Position numbers and translations under genes: made by a program
The notes under the pieces: generated by a model
Told to the model about the DNA's origin: nothing
Seen by the model: only the letters and a program-made list of their open reading frames with translations
Database searches by the model: none
Assembly (NCBI GenBank): GCA_002753565.1
Contig: PEAM01000017.1
Location: forward strand, 1 to 64,000
DNA: 64,000 nt
Direction: 5' to 3'
Source of the DNA: Magnetococcales bacterium
Lineage (GTDB): Bacteria; Pseudomonadota; Magnetococcia; Magnetococcales; JADFYX01
Shown: positions 46,591-55,284 of the stretch, piece after piece
Position numbering within the stretch: the stretch's first letter is position 1
Layout: each line of letters opens with the position of its first letter

Positions 46591-46652
46591 CTGGTATCGG
46601 GCAGAAACTCTCATCACCAATCAAGTGACGATGATTTCTGCCATGACACCAG
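46591..46652. repeat. Long imperfect hairpin after trm112-like gene
   Basis: The left arm CTGGTATC-GGCAGAAA-TCATC and the right arm GATGA-TTTCTGCC-GACACCAG pair over about 20 bp with small bulges (46591-46615 against 46630-46652). No T-run follows. It may terminate or protect the upstream transcript, or be a dispersed repeat copy. Confidence 0.5.
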
Positions 46653-46830
46653 ACAGCCAACCGCCGTTTCCGGGTTAAACCTTCCCAAGTAAAACAGCCT
46701 TAATCAACTGATTCATCTGTTTTTCATTTATCTTATTATCCTGTTATTCCTTGATTATTATCGGCAGTAGGATACCCTTTGAGGTTTAGGGAACCCACTG
46801 AAGACACCAGATAAGGATATTTCAAGTTAA

Positions 46831-49743
46831 ATGAGCAACCCACATTTTCAGCTGATCAGCCAGGAGACCATCGACTCCCTGCATATTACCGTCGAGCATT
46901 ATCGCCATAAACAGACCGGAGCCAGACATCTGCACCTGGCCTCCGAAGATGCTCATAACGCTTTTTTGGTGGCTTTTTTGACGGTACCGGAAGACTCTAC
47001 CGGTGTGGCCCACATTTTGGAGCATACCGCTTTGTGTGGTAGTGAGCGGTTTCCGGTTCGAGACCCCTTTTTCATGATGTTGCGCCGCTCCCTGGCGACC
47101 TTCATGAATGCCTTTACCTCCAGTGACTGGACCGCCTACCCTTTTGCCAGCCAATCCCGCAAAGATTTCGACAATCTGATGCAGGTCTATCTGGATGCCA
47201 GTTTTTTCCCCAATCTCACCAAAGAGGATTTTTCTCAGGAGGGGTTCCGGGTGGAGTTTTCCCAGGCAGATGACCCCAACACCGAGTTGGTCTATAAGGG
47301 GGTCGTCTTTAACGAAATGAAGGGGGCCATGAGCTCTCCGGTTCGGGTTTTGTGGGAGCAGATTTCCGCCAACCTTTTTCCCACCACCACCTACCGATTT
47401 AACAGTGGCGGCAGCCCGGAACATATTCCAGACTTAACCTGGGAGCAACTCAGAGCCTTCCATGCCCGCCACTACCACCCCTCCAACGCTACCTTCATGA
47501 CCTTTGGCGATATCCGTGCCGACGAACACCAGGCTCAGTTTCAAGAGCGGGTCTTGAATCGATTTGAGGCCCTTGACGTCAGCGATCTGCAGGTTCCTGA
47601 CGAACCGCGGAAACAGAGCCCGATGCGTGCCGTACAGAGCTATGCTCTGGATGGAGAGGAGGATACGACGGCCAAGACCCATATTGTGGTCAGTTGGTTG
47701 TTAGGCCACAGTTTTGATCAGGAGACTCTCCTCAAGGCCCATGTTCTTTCGGCGGTTCTTCTGGATAACAGCTCTTCCCCCCTCCTCAAGCTACTGGAGA
47801 CCTCCAAGCTGGGAACGGCTCCCTCTCCGGCTTGCGGTCTGGATGACTCCAGCCACGAAATGGTCTTCTCTTGCGGCCTGGAAGGGTCGGAGGCTGACCG
47901 GGCCGATGCGGTAGAAGCAGAGATTTTCTCCCTGTTAGAGCAGGTTGCTGATCAGGGGGTGGAGTTGGAGAGAATTGAGTCGGTCCTGCACCAGTTGGAG
48001 CTTTCTCGCCGTGAGATTGGTGGTGATGGCATGCCCTACGGCCTAAAACTGATGCTGACCACCATCACGGCAGCCCTTCATGGGGGCGACCCGGTCACAG
48101 CCCTGGCCCTTGATCCGGTTATTGAAAAACTGCGAGAGGAGATCAAAGAGCCTGACTTTATCAAAAAACTGGTCCGTGATCTTCTTCTGGACAACCGCCA
48201 CCGGGTTCGGGTGGTTCTGGTTCCCGACAGCCAACTGAATGCCAAACGCAATCAGGCTGAAAAAGAGCGTCTGGCCCAGATTAAAAAAGGGTTGAGTGAT
48301 GCCGACTGCCAAGCCATCATCCAACAGGCCGCTGAGCTGAAAAAACGTCAAGAGAGCGAAGATGACCCCGAACTGCTGCCTCGGGTCACCCTGTCGGACG
48401 TACCCAAAGATCTCCCCATTCCAGAGGGTCACACCAACCTGGAGGGAACCACCCCCTTCCATTACTACGATCAGCCCACCAATCGACTGGTCTATGAGCA
48501 GGTGATCATCGACGTGCCTGATATGGCACCCGAGTTGGTTGATCTGATGCCGATCTTCTCCTCCTGCCTGGCTGAGGTGGGGAGTGGGGAGCGAAACTAT
48601 CTGGAGACCCAGGCCTATCAATCAGCCTGTACCGGCGGGATAGGGGCACGGTTTGGGGTGCGGGGTGGAGTGGATGATTTAAAGCAGTTCCAGGCCTTTT
48701 TTGTGGTCTCGGGAAAAGCGTTGACCCGCAACCACGAAAAGCTGGCCAATCTGCTTAAAGAGACCTTGGAAAAAGCCCGTTTTGATGAGCTGGACCGCCT
48801 TCGAGAGCTGGTCGCCCAGATGCGGGCCTCTTCGGAGATGCGTGTGACGGATAACGGACATCTTCTGGCCATCTCTGCCGCCTCTGCTGGCCTTAATGTC
48901 TCTTCCGCCATCCATGATCGATGGGGTGGGCTGGAGGCGATCAAGCGGTTGAAAGCTCTGGATGAATCCTTAAACGATGCATCCGCTTTGCAGGATTTTG
49001 CCCAGAAACTGCAACAGATTCGAGATCGGTTGCTGACAGCTCCCCGTCAGCTTTTGTTGGTGGGTGAAAAAGAGCAGGCTGCTGAGGTAGAAGCTGCCTT
49101 TAAAAAGTGCCTTTCGGAGTCACCGGCCGGAGACGGAACACAGTTTATGCTTGGGGAGGCGGTTGGCCCTCAAAAAGTGGCTTGGGCAACGGTTACGGCG
49201 GTCCATTTCTGCGCTCGGGTTCATCTCTGCGTTCCCTATACCCATCAGGATGCCCCGATACTTTCAGTTTTGGGTCAGTTTTTACGCAACGGCTTTCTGC
49301 ATCGGGCCATTCGGGAACGGGGCGGAGCCTATGGGGGAGGGGCCGGTTTTAATTCCGATAATGGCACCTTCCGCTTTTACTCCTACCGAGATCCTCGCCT
49401 CTCAGAGACCCTGGCCGATTTTCAACATGCTCTCGACTGGCTTCAAGAGGAGCAGCACGATCCAAGAACCTTGGAAGAGGCGATCCTGGGGGTGATAGGA
49501 TCCATCGATAAACCGGGTTCTCCCGCAGGAGAGGCACGGGGTGCCTTCCATGACACCCTGAACGGTCGCACACCCGAACGTCGCAGAGCCTACCGCCGTG
49601 CGGTGTTACAGGTAACCATTGAAGATATGAAACGGGTTGCCAGAGCCTATCTGCAAGAGGAGGGAGCCAGTCTCGGTGTGGTGAGTAATGGCCCAAGTTT
49701 GGCAAAAGAGACCGGAGAAGGTTGGGTCTGTCATACCCTGTAA
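46831..49743 (+). CDS. M16C metallopeptidase (presequence-protease-like)
   Basis: 970 residues. The inverted zinc motif HILEH is at about residues 54-58 (GVAHILEHTALCGSERFPVRDPFF), followed by SLATFMNAFTSSDWTAYPFAS and the downstream acidic ligand near YKGVVFNEMKGAM. The two-halved architecture with a helical hinge matches PreP/falcilysin M16C enzymes rather than insulysin. The bacterial role is probably degradation of peptides. ATG at 46831; it leads a four-gene run with thiO-like and mnmA genes. Confidence 0.93.
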   Translation: MSNPHFQLISQETIDSLHITVEHYRHKQTGARHLHLASEDAHNAFLVAFLTVPEDSTGVAHILEHTALCGSERFPVRDPFFMMLRRSLATFMNAFTSSDWTAYPFASQSRKDFDNLMQVYLDASFFPNLTKEDFSQEGFRVEFSQADDPNTELVYKGVVFNEMKGAMSSPVRVLWEQISANLFPTTTYRFNSGGSPEHIPDLTWEQLRAFHARHYHPSNATFMTFGDIRADEHQAQFQERVLNRFEALDVSDLQVPDEPRKQSPMRAVQSYALDGEEDTTAKTHIVVSWLLGHSFDQETLLKAHVLSAVLLDNSSSPLLKLLETSKLGTAPSPACGLDDSSHEMVFSCGLEGSEADRADAVEAEIFSLLEQVADQGVELERIESVLHQLELSRREIGGDGMPYGLKLMLTTITAALHGGDPVTALALDPVIEKLREEIKEPDFIKKLVRDLLLDNRHRVRVVLVPDSQLNAKRNQAEKERLAQIKKGLSDADCQAIIQQAAELKKRQESEDDPELLPRVTLSDVPKDLPIPEGHTNLEGTTPFHYYDQPTNRLVYEQVIIDVPDMAPELVDLMPIFSSCLAEVGSGERNYLETQAYQSACTGGIGARFGVRGGVDDLKQFQAFFVVSGKALTRNHEKLANLLKETLEKARFDELDRLRELVAQMRASSEMRVTDNGHLLAISAASAGLNVSSAIHDRWGGLEAIKRLKALDESLNDASALQDFAQKLQQIRDRLLTAPRQLLLVGEKEQAAEVEAAFKKCLSESPAGDGTQFMLGEAVGPQKVAWATVTAVHFCARVHLCVPYTHQDAPILSVLGQFLRNGFLHRAIRERGGAYGGGAGFNSDNGTFRFYSYRDPRLSETLADFQHALDWLQEEQHDPRTLEEAILGVIGSIDKPGSPAGEARGAFHDTLNGRTPERRRAYRRAVLQVTIEDMKRVARAYLQEEGASLGVVSNGPSLAKETGEGWVCHTL

Positions 49744-49752
49744 AGAGCCCCC

Positions 49753-50883
49753 ATGACCGAACATTTTTCTGAAAAATCGTTCTATCTTTCTGCCTTTCAT
49801 GGCACAACACTGGCCTTCTCCCTCTCCCAAGAGACCGATTGGGAGGGGGAGGCTCTCTGTCGTTTTATCGAGTGCCTGGTCGAACTCTCCCAGCAGGGAT
49901 GCCGCACGCTTCTGTTTATCCAAAAATGTACGGCAGGGCAACAGGCCTACAGAGCGCTCTCTCCACTCTTTATTCATCAATACCCCCCCTCCACCCCACC
50001 ATATGAGCATGGCTTTGGTCAACCGGTTATCCTGCCTTATCCTTTATGGCAGGAAGGATCACCGGTGGTTCCCATCCCCATTAAGACAGAGGAGACCGAC
50101 CTTTTTTTGCATGAGGTGGTCAGGCTGGCTATCGCCTGGAGAGTCAAACGGCTGGTCATGACCCAAAGAGGAGGGGGGGTGGCCAGCTTGGATACCGGGC
50201 GGACCCTGCCCTATGTCAACATCCACAAACTTACTGGCTTGGTGGCTAGCTTGAATGGAGAGTCCAGGGAGAAGGAAGACAGCATATTATACGCCGTTCA
50301 AAATCTTTTGAATCACGGTGTCGAAGCGGTCAGTCTCTGCCGGCTTGCCGATGTTCCCAGAGAGCTGTTCACCTATGAAGGGTGTGGCACCTTCTTTTCC
50401 AAAGAGTACTACTGCCAGGTCAGAGCCCTTGAGATTGACGACTTTACCCAGGTGGCCACCCTGATCAGACAGGGTGAGTCGGAGGGGTATCTGCTACCTC
50501 GGTCGGACCGGGAGCTTTCGGAAATTCTACTCTCGGGTTACGGCGCTTTTCTCTCCAGCAACCGGGTGGCGGGGGTCTGCTGTTTGATTCGGGACCCCTA
50601 TCAGGAGAGCCAAGCCGGAGAGATTGTCACCTTATACGCTCTGACCCGTTTTCAGGGGGAGGGTATTGGTGTCCAGTTGATTCGCTATGCGGTTCGGGAG
50701 GCCAGGCGGTTGGGTCTGCGCTATCTTTTTTCCTGCACCACTCGGGAGCAGGTGGTTGATTTTTTTGAACGGAACGGTTTTTCCCAGGTAGACAAGAGTC
50801 AGCTACCCGAGAAAAAATGGTGCGGTTACGACCGTAAACGAAAAGAGCGTTTGGTCTGTCTTCGTCTGGTTTTGACGGAATAA
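49753..50883 (+). CDS. N-acetylglutamate-synthase-like protein with degenerate kinase domain
   Basis: 376 residues. The C-terminal half is a GNAT domain very like that of ArgA: ELFTYEGCGTFFSKEYYCQVRALEIDDF and RDPYQESQAGEIVTLYALTRFQGEGIGVQLI (acetyl-CoA loop). The last segment VVDFFERNGFSQVDKSQLPEKKW is also ArgA-like. The N-terminal half follows the amino-acid-kinase pattern in length and secondary structure, but the lysine and Gly-Gly motifs of that fold are missing (SAFHGTTLAF in their place). I infer an acetyltransferase related to arginine synthesis or a regulator. 9 nt after the protease gene. Confidence 0.72.
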   Translation: MTEHFSEKSFYLSAFHGTTLAFSLSQETDWEGEALCRFIECLVELSQQGCRTLLFIQKCTAGQQAYRALSPLFIHQYPPSTPPYEHGFGQPVILPYPLWQEGSPVVPIPIKTEETDLFLHEVVRLAIAWRVKRLVMTQRGGGVASLDTGRTLPYVNIHKLTGLVASLNGESREKEDSILYAVQNLLNHGVEAVSLCRLADVPRELFTYEGCGTFFSKEYYCQVRALEIDDFTQVATLIRQGESEGYLLPRSDRELSEILLSGYGAFLSSNRVAGVCCLIRDPYQESQAGEIVTLYALTRFQGEGIGVQLIRYAVREARRLGLRYLFSCTTREQVVDFFERNGFSQVDKSQLPEKKWCGYDRKRKERLVCLRLVLTE

Positions 50884-50905
50884 CCCTTGGGAGGTCGGTT
50901 TTCTT

Positions 50906-51997
50906 ATGGAACATGTTGTGATCATTGGCGCGGGCGTGATGGGGTGCGCCTGTGGACACCGACTGCTGGAGTCTGGGTTTCGGGTGACGCTGCTGGAAAA
51001 ATCCCTACCCGGAGCCGAGTCCTCGGCGGCGGCGGCCGGTATTCTGGGCGCCCAATCGGAAGTCTCGGAAACCGGTCCCTTTTTTGAGTTGTGTCTGGCC
51101 AGCCGCAACCGATTCAGAGCCTATGCCGAGGAGCTGCAATCCTTGACCGGCATCTCGATTGATTATGAAGATTCCGGGGTGTTGGAGGTGGCCTTGGACC
51201 CGGCAGAAGGGCGGATGGCGATTGGTCGGGCCGAGTGGATGTTGGCGCGGGGTTTGCGGGTTGATGTTTTGGATCGGGACGACGCCAAAAAACTGGAGCC
51301 CGCCCTGACCGACCATATGGTCGGCGCCAACTACTACCCGGATGACCATCAGATCGATCCCATCAGACTATCACGGGCTTTAGCGGCAGGTGTGGCACGG
51401 CTGGGGGGTGTTTTCCAGAGTGGAACCCGAGTGGTTGGAGTGGCAGTTGAGTCGGGGGAGGTGGTGGGTGTGGAGACGGAGTCGGGCCGCATAGCCTGTG
51501 ATCGGGTGGTGGTAGCCGGTGGAGCCTGGAGCAGCCATCTGCTTGGCCTGGAGAAAGTACGAACCCGGATCAAACCCATGTCGGGGCAGATTGTTCAGGT
51601 GGAGAGCCGGCCCCCTCTGTTTCGTCATGTTGTCTATGGTTTTAAAGGCTACATTGTGCCTCGGGCGGATGGTCGGGTGTTAATGGGATCAACCTTGGAG
51701 GATCGAGGCTTCGATAAAGCGGTCACCGTTGCAGGCATCAATCGGGTGACCGGCATGGCGGTGGAGATGGTGCCGGGTTTGGGAGCCGCCCGTTTGACCG
51801 ATTGCTGGGCCGGTCTGCGCCCGGCACCCGAAGATGGCAACCCTTTGTTGGGGGCGGCCAAAGAGGTCAAAGGGCTCTATTTTGCCACTGGGCACTACAG
51901 AAATGGGATTTTACTCACCCCGATTACAGCCGATGTCATTGTCGATCTGATGATGGGCAGAAAATCGGAGGTGGATATTTCCAGCTTTTGTCCGTAG
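50906..51997 (+). CDS. FAD-dependent glycine/D-amino-acid oxidase (ThiO-like)
   Basis: 363 residues. N-terminal dinucleotide-binding GAGVMGCACGHRLLESGFRVTLLEK, then SSAAAAGILGAQSE, typical of ThiO (which supplies the imine for thiazole synthesis). The C-terminal motif is GLRPAPEDGNPLLGAA and FATGHYRNGILLTP. It sits 9 nt upstream of mnmA, with no thiamine genes nearby, so the oxidase role is secure but the pathway is inferred. Confidence 0.86.
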   Translation: MEHVVIIGAGVMGCACGHRLLESGFRVTLLEKSLPGAESSAAAAGILGAQSEVSETGPFFELCLASRNRFRAYAEELQSLTGISIDYEDSGVLEVALDPAEGRMAIGRAEWMLARGLRVDVLDRDDAKKLEPALTDHMVGANYYPDDHQIDPIRLSRALAAGVARLGGVFQSGTRVVGVAVESGEVVGVETESGRIACDRVVVAGGAWSSHLLGLEKVRTRIKPMSGQIVQVESRPPLFRHVVYGFKGYIVPRADGRVLMGSTLEDRGFDKAVTVAGINRVTGMAVEMVPGLGAARLTDCWAGLRPAPEDGNPLLGAAKEVKGLYFATGHYRNGILLTPITADVIVDLMMGRKSEVDISSFCP

Positions 51998-52006
51998 GGT
52001 ATACCC

Positions 52007-53080
52007 ATGAAAAAACGTCTTGCAATAGCCATGTCTGGTGGTGTCGATTCGGCAACGGCAGCGGCCTGGCTGGTGGATCAGGGTCATGAAGTGGTTGGAT
52101 TGACCATGCAGCTGTGGGATCACGGCGAAACCTTGCCCGCCAGCAGCCGAACCTGCTGCGCAACAGAAGATCTTTACGATGCCAGACAGGTAGCCCAGCG
52201 GCTGGATATCCCCTTTTATGTCATCAACCTGGAGGAGACCTTCCGCCAGGCGGTTGTTGACGATTTTTTATCCGCCTATGCCGCAGGTCAAACCCCCAAC
52301 CCCTGTGTTCGCTGTAATCAGCGTCTTAAATTTGAACCCCTTCTCAACAAGGCTCTCTCTTTGGGGGTCGACGCGCTGGCTACGGGCCATTATGCCATTC
52401 GTCGAGAGGATGATGGAGGTCACCCACTGCTCTATCGGGGGGTGGATCGTATGAAGGATCAATCCTATTTTTTATTTGCCACCACTCTCTCCCAACTCCG
52501 CCATATCGCCTTTCCTCTGGGTGCGTTAACCAAGGAAGAGACCCGACACCTGGCCAAACGGTTCAATCTCCACCTATCCAATAAGCGGGAAAGCCAGGAT
52601 GTCTGCTTTGTCCCCGATGGAGACTATCGGGCTTTTTTTGAACGAGAGGGTAGCTCGGCGGCCATTCCCGGCCCTATTGTCGACCAGCAGGGTGTGGTCT
52701 TGGGGGAGCATAAAGGGGTGGGCAATCACACCATCGGGCAACGAAAGGGGTTGGGCATTGCTGCCGCTCATCCTCTCTATGTGATCGAGATCCAAGCAGG
52801 GGATAATCGGCTGGTGGTAGGGCCGGAGTCGGCACTCTATCGAGAGAGTCTGACCTTAAAAGAGCTGAACTGGTTGGGGAGGAGGGGGCTGGAGGGGCCA
52901 CGAGAGGTTCAAGCCAAAATTCGCTACGCCACCGAGCCAGTAGCCGCCACCATTCAACCCCTGGCTGAGAGTGGCTCGGCCCACGTTCAGTTTAAGGTTC
53001 CCCAAAAAGCCATCACCCCTGGTCAGGCGTGTGTACTCTATGATCAGGAGCGGGTCATGGGCGGGGGGTGGATCTGTTGA
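52007..53080 (+). CDS. mnmA: tRNA 2-thiouridylase MnmA
   Basis: Adds sulfur to U34 of Lys, Glu and Gln tRNAs, using sulfur relayed from IscS. 357 residues. PP-loop AIAMSGGVDSATAAAWL, catalytic cysteines in NPCVRCNQRLKF (Cys at about 102/105) and in KRESQDVCFVPDGDY, and the C-terminal beta-barrel ending VLYDQERVMGGGWI. It is convergent with the HAD phosphatase gene. Confidence 0.96.
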   Translation: MKKRLAIAMSGGVDSATAAAWLVDQGHEVVGLTMQLWDHGETLPASSRTCCATEDLYDARQVAQRLDIPFYVINLEETFRQAVVDDFLSAYAAGQTPNPCVRCNQRLKFEPLLNKALSLGVDALATGHYAIRREDDGGHPLLYRGVDRMKDQSYFLFATTLSQLRHIAFPLGALTKEETRHLAKRFNLHLSNKRESQDVCFVPDGDYRAFFEREGSSAAIPGPIVDQQGVVLGEHKGVGNHTIGQRKGLGIAAAHPLYVIEIQAGDNRLVVGPESALYRESLTLKELNWLGRRGLEGPREVQAKIRYATEPVAATIQPLAESGSAHVQFKVPQKAITPGQACVLYDQERVMGGGWIC

Positions 53081-53091
53081 CCCCGCTTGTA

Positions 53092-53748
53092 TTAGCTGCG
53101 CAGGCTAATAACAGGCCATCCCGCCTGTTTGGCGTAGAGAGCAAGCTTCTCATCCGGGTCGACCACCACAGGATTGTCCACCACCTTGAGGAGCGGCAGA
53201 TCATTGTGGGAGTCGGAGTAGAACCAGCTTCCGGATAGATTTTGGCTGTTACTTTTTAGCCACTGGTTGAGTAGTGTTACTTTTCCCTCTTGAAAACAAG
53301 GGGTTCCCTTTGGTCGACCGGTATATTGTCCCTCCCGAACCTCCACCTCTGTTGCAATCAGGTGGTCGACGCCCAACGCCTGGGCGATGGGGGTGGTGAC
53401 AAAGCGGTTGGTGGCCGTAATGATAACCAGCCTATCTCCTTGCCCCCTGTGCTTTTCCAGAATAGAGAGAGCTTGCGGGGCAATAATCGGACGAATCATC
53501 TCCTCTAGAAATACCAGCCGCAGTTGATCCAGCTTTTTTTTGTCATATTGGGCTAATACACCAAGCTGAAAGCCAAGATAGGCCTGAATATCCAAGATTC
53601 CTTCTTTATACTCCTCAAAAAAACGCTGGTTTTCCCTCTCAAAAAGGGTGCCGTCAACCATCTTGTTTTTGACTAAAAATTGCCCCCAAAGATAGTCGCT
53701 ATCTCCGGCTAGCAGGGTGTTGTCCAAATCGAATAGGGCGAGAGTCAT
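53092..53748 (-). CDS. HAD-IB family phosphatase (SerB-like)
   Basis: 218 residues. Motif I FDLDNTLLAGDS, motif II ITATNRF, and motif III in YSDSHNDLPLL. The four-helix cap region (YLWGQFLVKNKMVDGTLFERENQRF) is typical of the HAD-IB/SerB-related phosphoserine phosphatase family. Members include phosphatases for phosphoserine and for lipid or sugar phosphates; the substrate is not evident. Stop only 11 nt from the mnmA stop in the opposite direction. Confidence 0.88.
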   Translation of the reverse strand: MTLALFDLDNTLLAGDSDYLWGQFLVKNKMVDGTLFERENQRFFEEYKEGILDIQAYLGFQLGVLAQYDKKKLDQLRLVFLEEMIRPIIAPQALSILEKHRGQGDRLVIITATNRFVTTPIAQALGVDHLIATEVEVREGQYTGRPKGTPCFQEGKVTLLNQWLKSNSQNLSGSWFYSDSHNDLPLLKVVDNPVVVDPDEKLALYAKQAGWPVISLRS

Positions 53749-53983
53749 GGTTTAAGCCATCTTTAAAAGTGTGAATAATCCTTGTTTTGTATCGATATTT
53801 TTATAAAATAGAAAGGAGAAATAGTGGATGGGTCAAAATGGCAAAGCTGTTTTTTTTGCCTCTTATGAAAAAAAAACTAAACCTTCCACCGTTTCCAACC
53901 GATACGTTAGATAAGAGAGTGTCCAGCAAGTGTATTAAGATTCTCTATCCCATCAACCCTAGCAGCAGTGGCAGGAGAGTGCC

Positions 53984-54298
53984 ATGTTTAGTGCCATACC
54001 AGCCGTCACGACTCTAGCCGTTAATAGCCCAGCGGCCCAGTCATCCGCTCTGGAGACAGTATCTCAAGGGCTGAGAACCAACAATGCCGAACAGTTGGAA
54101 TCCCGAAGCGTCGCCGCCCTTCAAGAGGGGGCCGATAGCCAGAAGGTCGACCGTAAAAAGGAGGATGAAGATCGTCCCAAACGCCAGACCCAAGAGAAGA
54201 CCACCTTTCAATCTCAAAAGCACGAACTGTCCGAGAGCGAAAGACAAATTGCCCAAACCAACAACCGCTCCTACTTTTCACTTGATATTATGGCCTGA
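53984..54298 (+). CDS. Unknown 104-residue low-complexity protein
   Basis: Not recognised. Ala/Ser-rich start (MFSAIPAVTTLAVNSPAAQSSALETVSQGLRT) with a charged middle (KKEDEDRPKRQTQEKTT) and an aromatic end (NNRSYFSLDIMA). There is no clear hydrophobic span or fold. AGGAG is 7 nt before ATG. It is preceded by a 235-nt gap where a short frame at 53787 is probably not a gene, and followed by an imperfect inverted repeat (54301-54345). Confidence 0.5.
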   Translation: MFSAIPAVTTLAVNSPAAQSSALETVSQGLRTNNAEQLESRSVAALQEGADSQKVDRKKEDEDRPKRQTQEKTTFQSQKHELSESERQIAQTNNRSYFSLDIMA

Positions 54299-54300
54299 CT

Positions 54301-54345
54301 CCCCTAAGCTATCGAGCTGATATTCGTTAATAGCTTCAAGGGGAT
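54301..54345. repeat. Imperfect inverted repeat
   Basis: CCCCTAAGCTAT and ATAGCTTCAAGGGG pair with a two-base bulge around a loop of about 19 nt. No T-run. It may terminate the small upstream gene. Confidence 0.35.
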
Positions 54346-54371
54346 GGAACATTCTAAACTATTTGAAAAAA

Positions 54372-54890
54372 ATGCGTGGAACAGGCAAAAGCCTGCCCCG
54401 CACAACCCTGTGTGATATCTTTTGGTCCGGGCTCGGCTCCTTTCTGGGTATCGCCTTGGTGGCCGTTCTCAACTACAAACTCCTGGATGAGTCGGACGCT
54501 GTGCTGCTGATCGGCTCTTTTGGCGCGTCTGCTGTCCTGATTTTCGGCGCAATTTCCGGCCCACTTTCCCAACCGCGTAATTTAATTGGCGGGCATATTA
54601 TCTCTGCCCTGGTTGGGGTAACCATGATGCAGCTCTTTCCCAACATTCTCTGGTTGGCAGCAGCGTTGGCGGTTTCTGTCGCCATTGTCCTGATGCACAT
54701 CACCCGAACCCTACACCCCCCTGGTGGGGCTACGGCTCTGATTGCCGTCATCGGTTCAGAAAAAATTCATGCTTTGGGCTATCTCTACACCCTCATACCG
54801 GTCGCCTCCGGGGCGCTGCTTATGCTGCTGGTGGCATTGATTGTCAACAATATCCACAGCAAGCGACAGTATCCCAAATTTTGGTGGTAG
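54372..54890 (+). CDS. HPP-family integral membrane protein
   Basis: 172 residues with about four transmembrane segments. The HPP signature TRTLHPPGGATALIAVIG lies at about residues 112-129. GSFGASAVLIFGA and GHIISALVGVTMMQLFP are also family features. Some HPP proteins act as nitrite carriers in chloroplasts; the substrate here is unknown. ATG 54372; a TTG three codons upstream is possible. No strong ribosome site is visible. Confidence 0.85.
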   Translation: MRGTGKSLPRTTLCDIFWSGLGSFLGIALVAVLNYKLLDESDAVLLIGSFGASAVLIFGAISGPLSQPRNLIGGHIISALVGVTMMQLFPNILWLAAALAVSVAIVLMHITRTLHPPGGATALIAVIGSEKIHALGYLYTLIPVASGALLMLLVALIVNNIHSKRQYPKFWW

Positions 54891-54973
54891 GGTAGGGGAG
54901 CAACAAGGGCGAGGAAACGAAAAGGAGAGGTGTGGTGCTACTGCCTCTTTTTTTGATTCAATGGATTTCACTT

Positions 54974-55228
54974 ATGGCAAATAGAGTGGACAAAAAAGCG
55001 CCGAGAATTCTCTGTCTCGATTGTCGCCATTTTAAAATCACCTGGGAACCATCCCATCCTCGGGCCTGTCAGGCCATGGGGTTCAAAACCAAAAACTGGC
55101 CCTGCTTCGAGGTGCTGAACACCTCGGGAGAGCCGTGCATGAAATTCTCTCCCAAGCCAGGAAGTGACAGCGGAAAAGAGAATCAAGAGAACAGAGCCGC
55201 CAACGACCGACTCTCCCTTAAGGTTTGA
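54974..55228 (+). CDS. Small Cys-rich conserved protein
   Basis: 84 residues from ATG 54974. Cysteines are spaced as CLDCRHFKITW, RACQAMGF, WPCFEV and EPCMKF, a pattern that could bind zinc. It resembles short conserved proteins of the form C-x2-C-R-H-F, C-R-A-M-G-F that I recall from proteobacteria but cannot name. The C-terminus is a charged tail. The frame is open 42 nt further upstream without a better start. Function unknown. Confidence 0.6.
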   Translation: MANRVDKKAPRILCLDCRHFKITWEPSHPRACQAMGFKTKNWPCFEVLNTSGEPCMKFSPKPGSDSGKENQENRAANDRLSLKV

Positions 55229-55284
55229 TTGGCATGATAAGATTCCAAACCAAATATTATGACAACGGTTTAAGGCAAAACTTC

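Noticed and set aside
53787-54017. Possible 76-residue protein before the small gene at 53984
   Set aside because: Composition is erratic, there is no good ribosome site, and it overlaps the better-supported gene at 53984.
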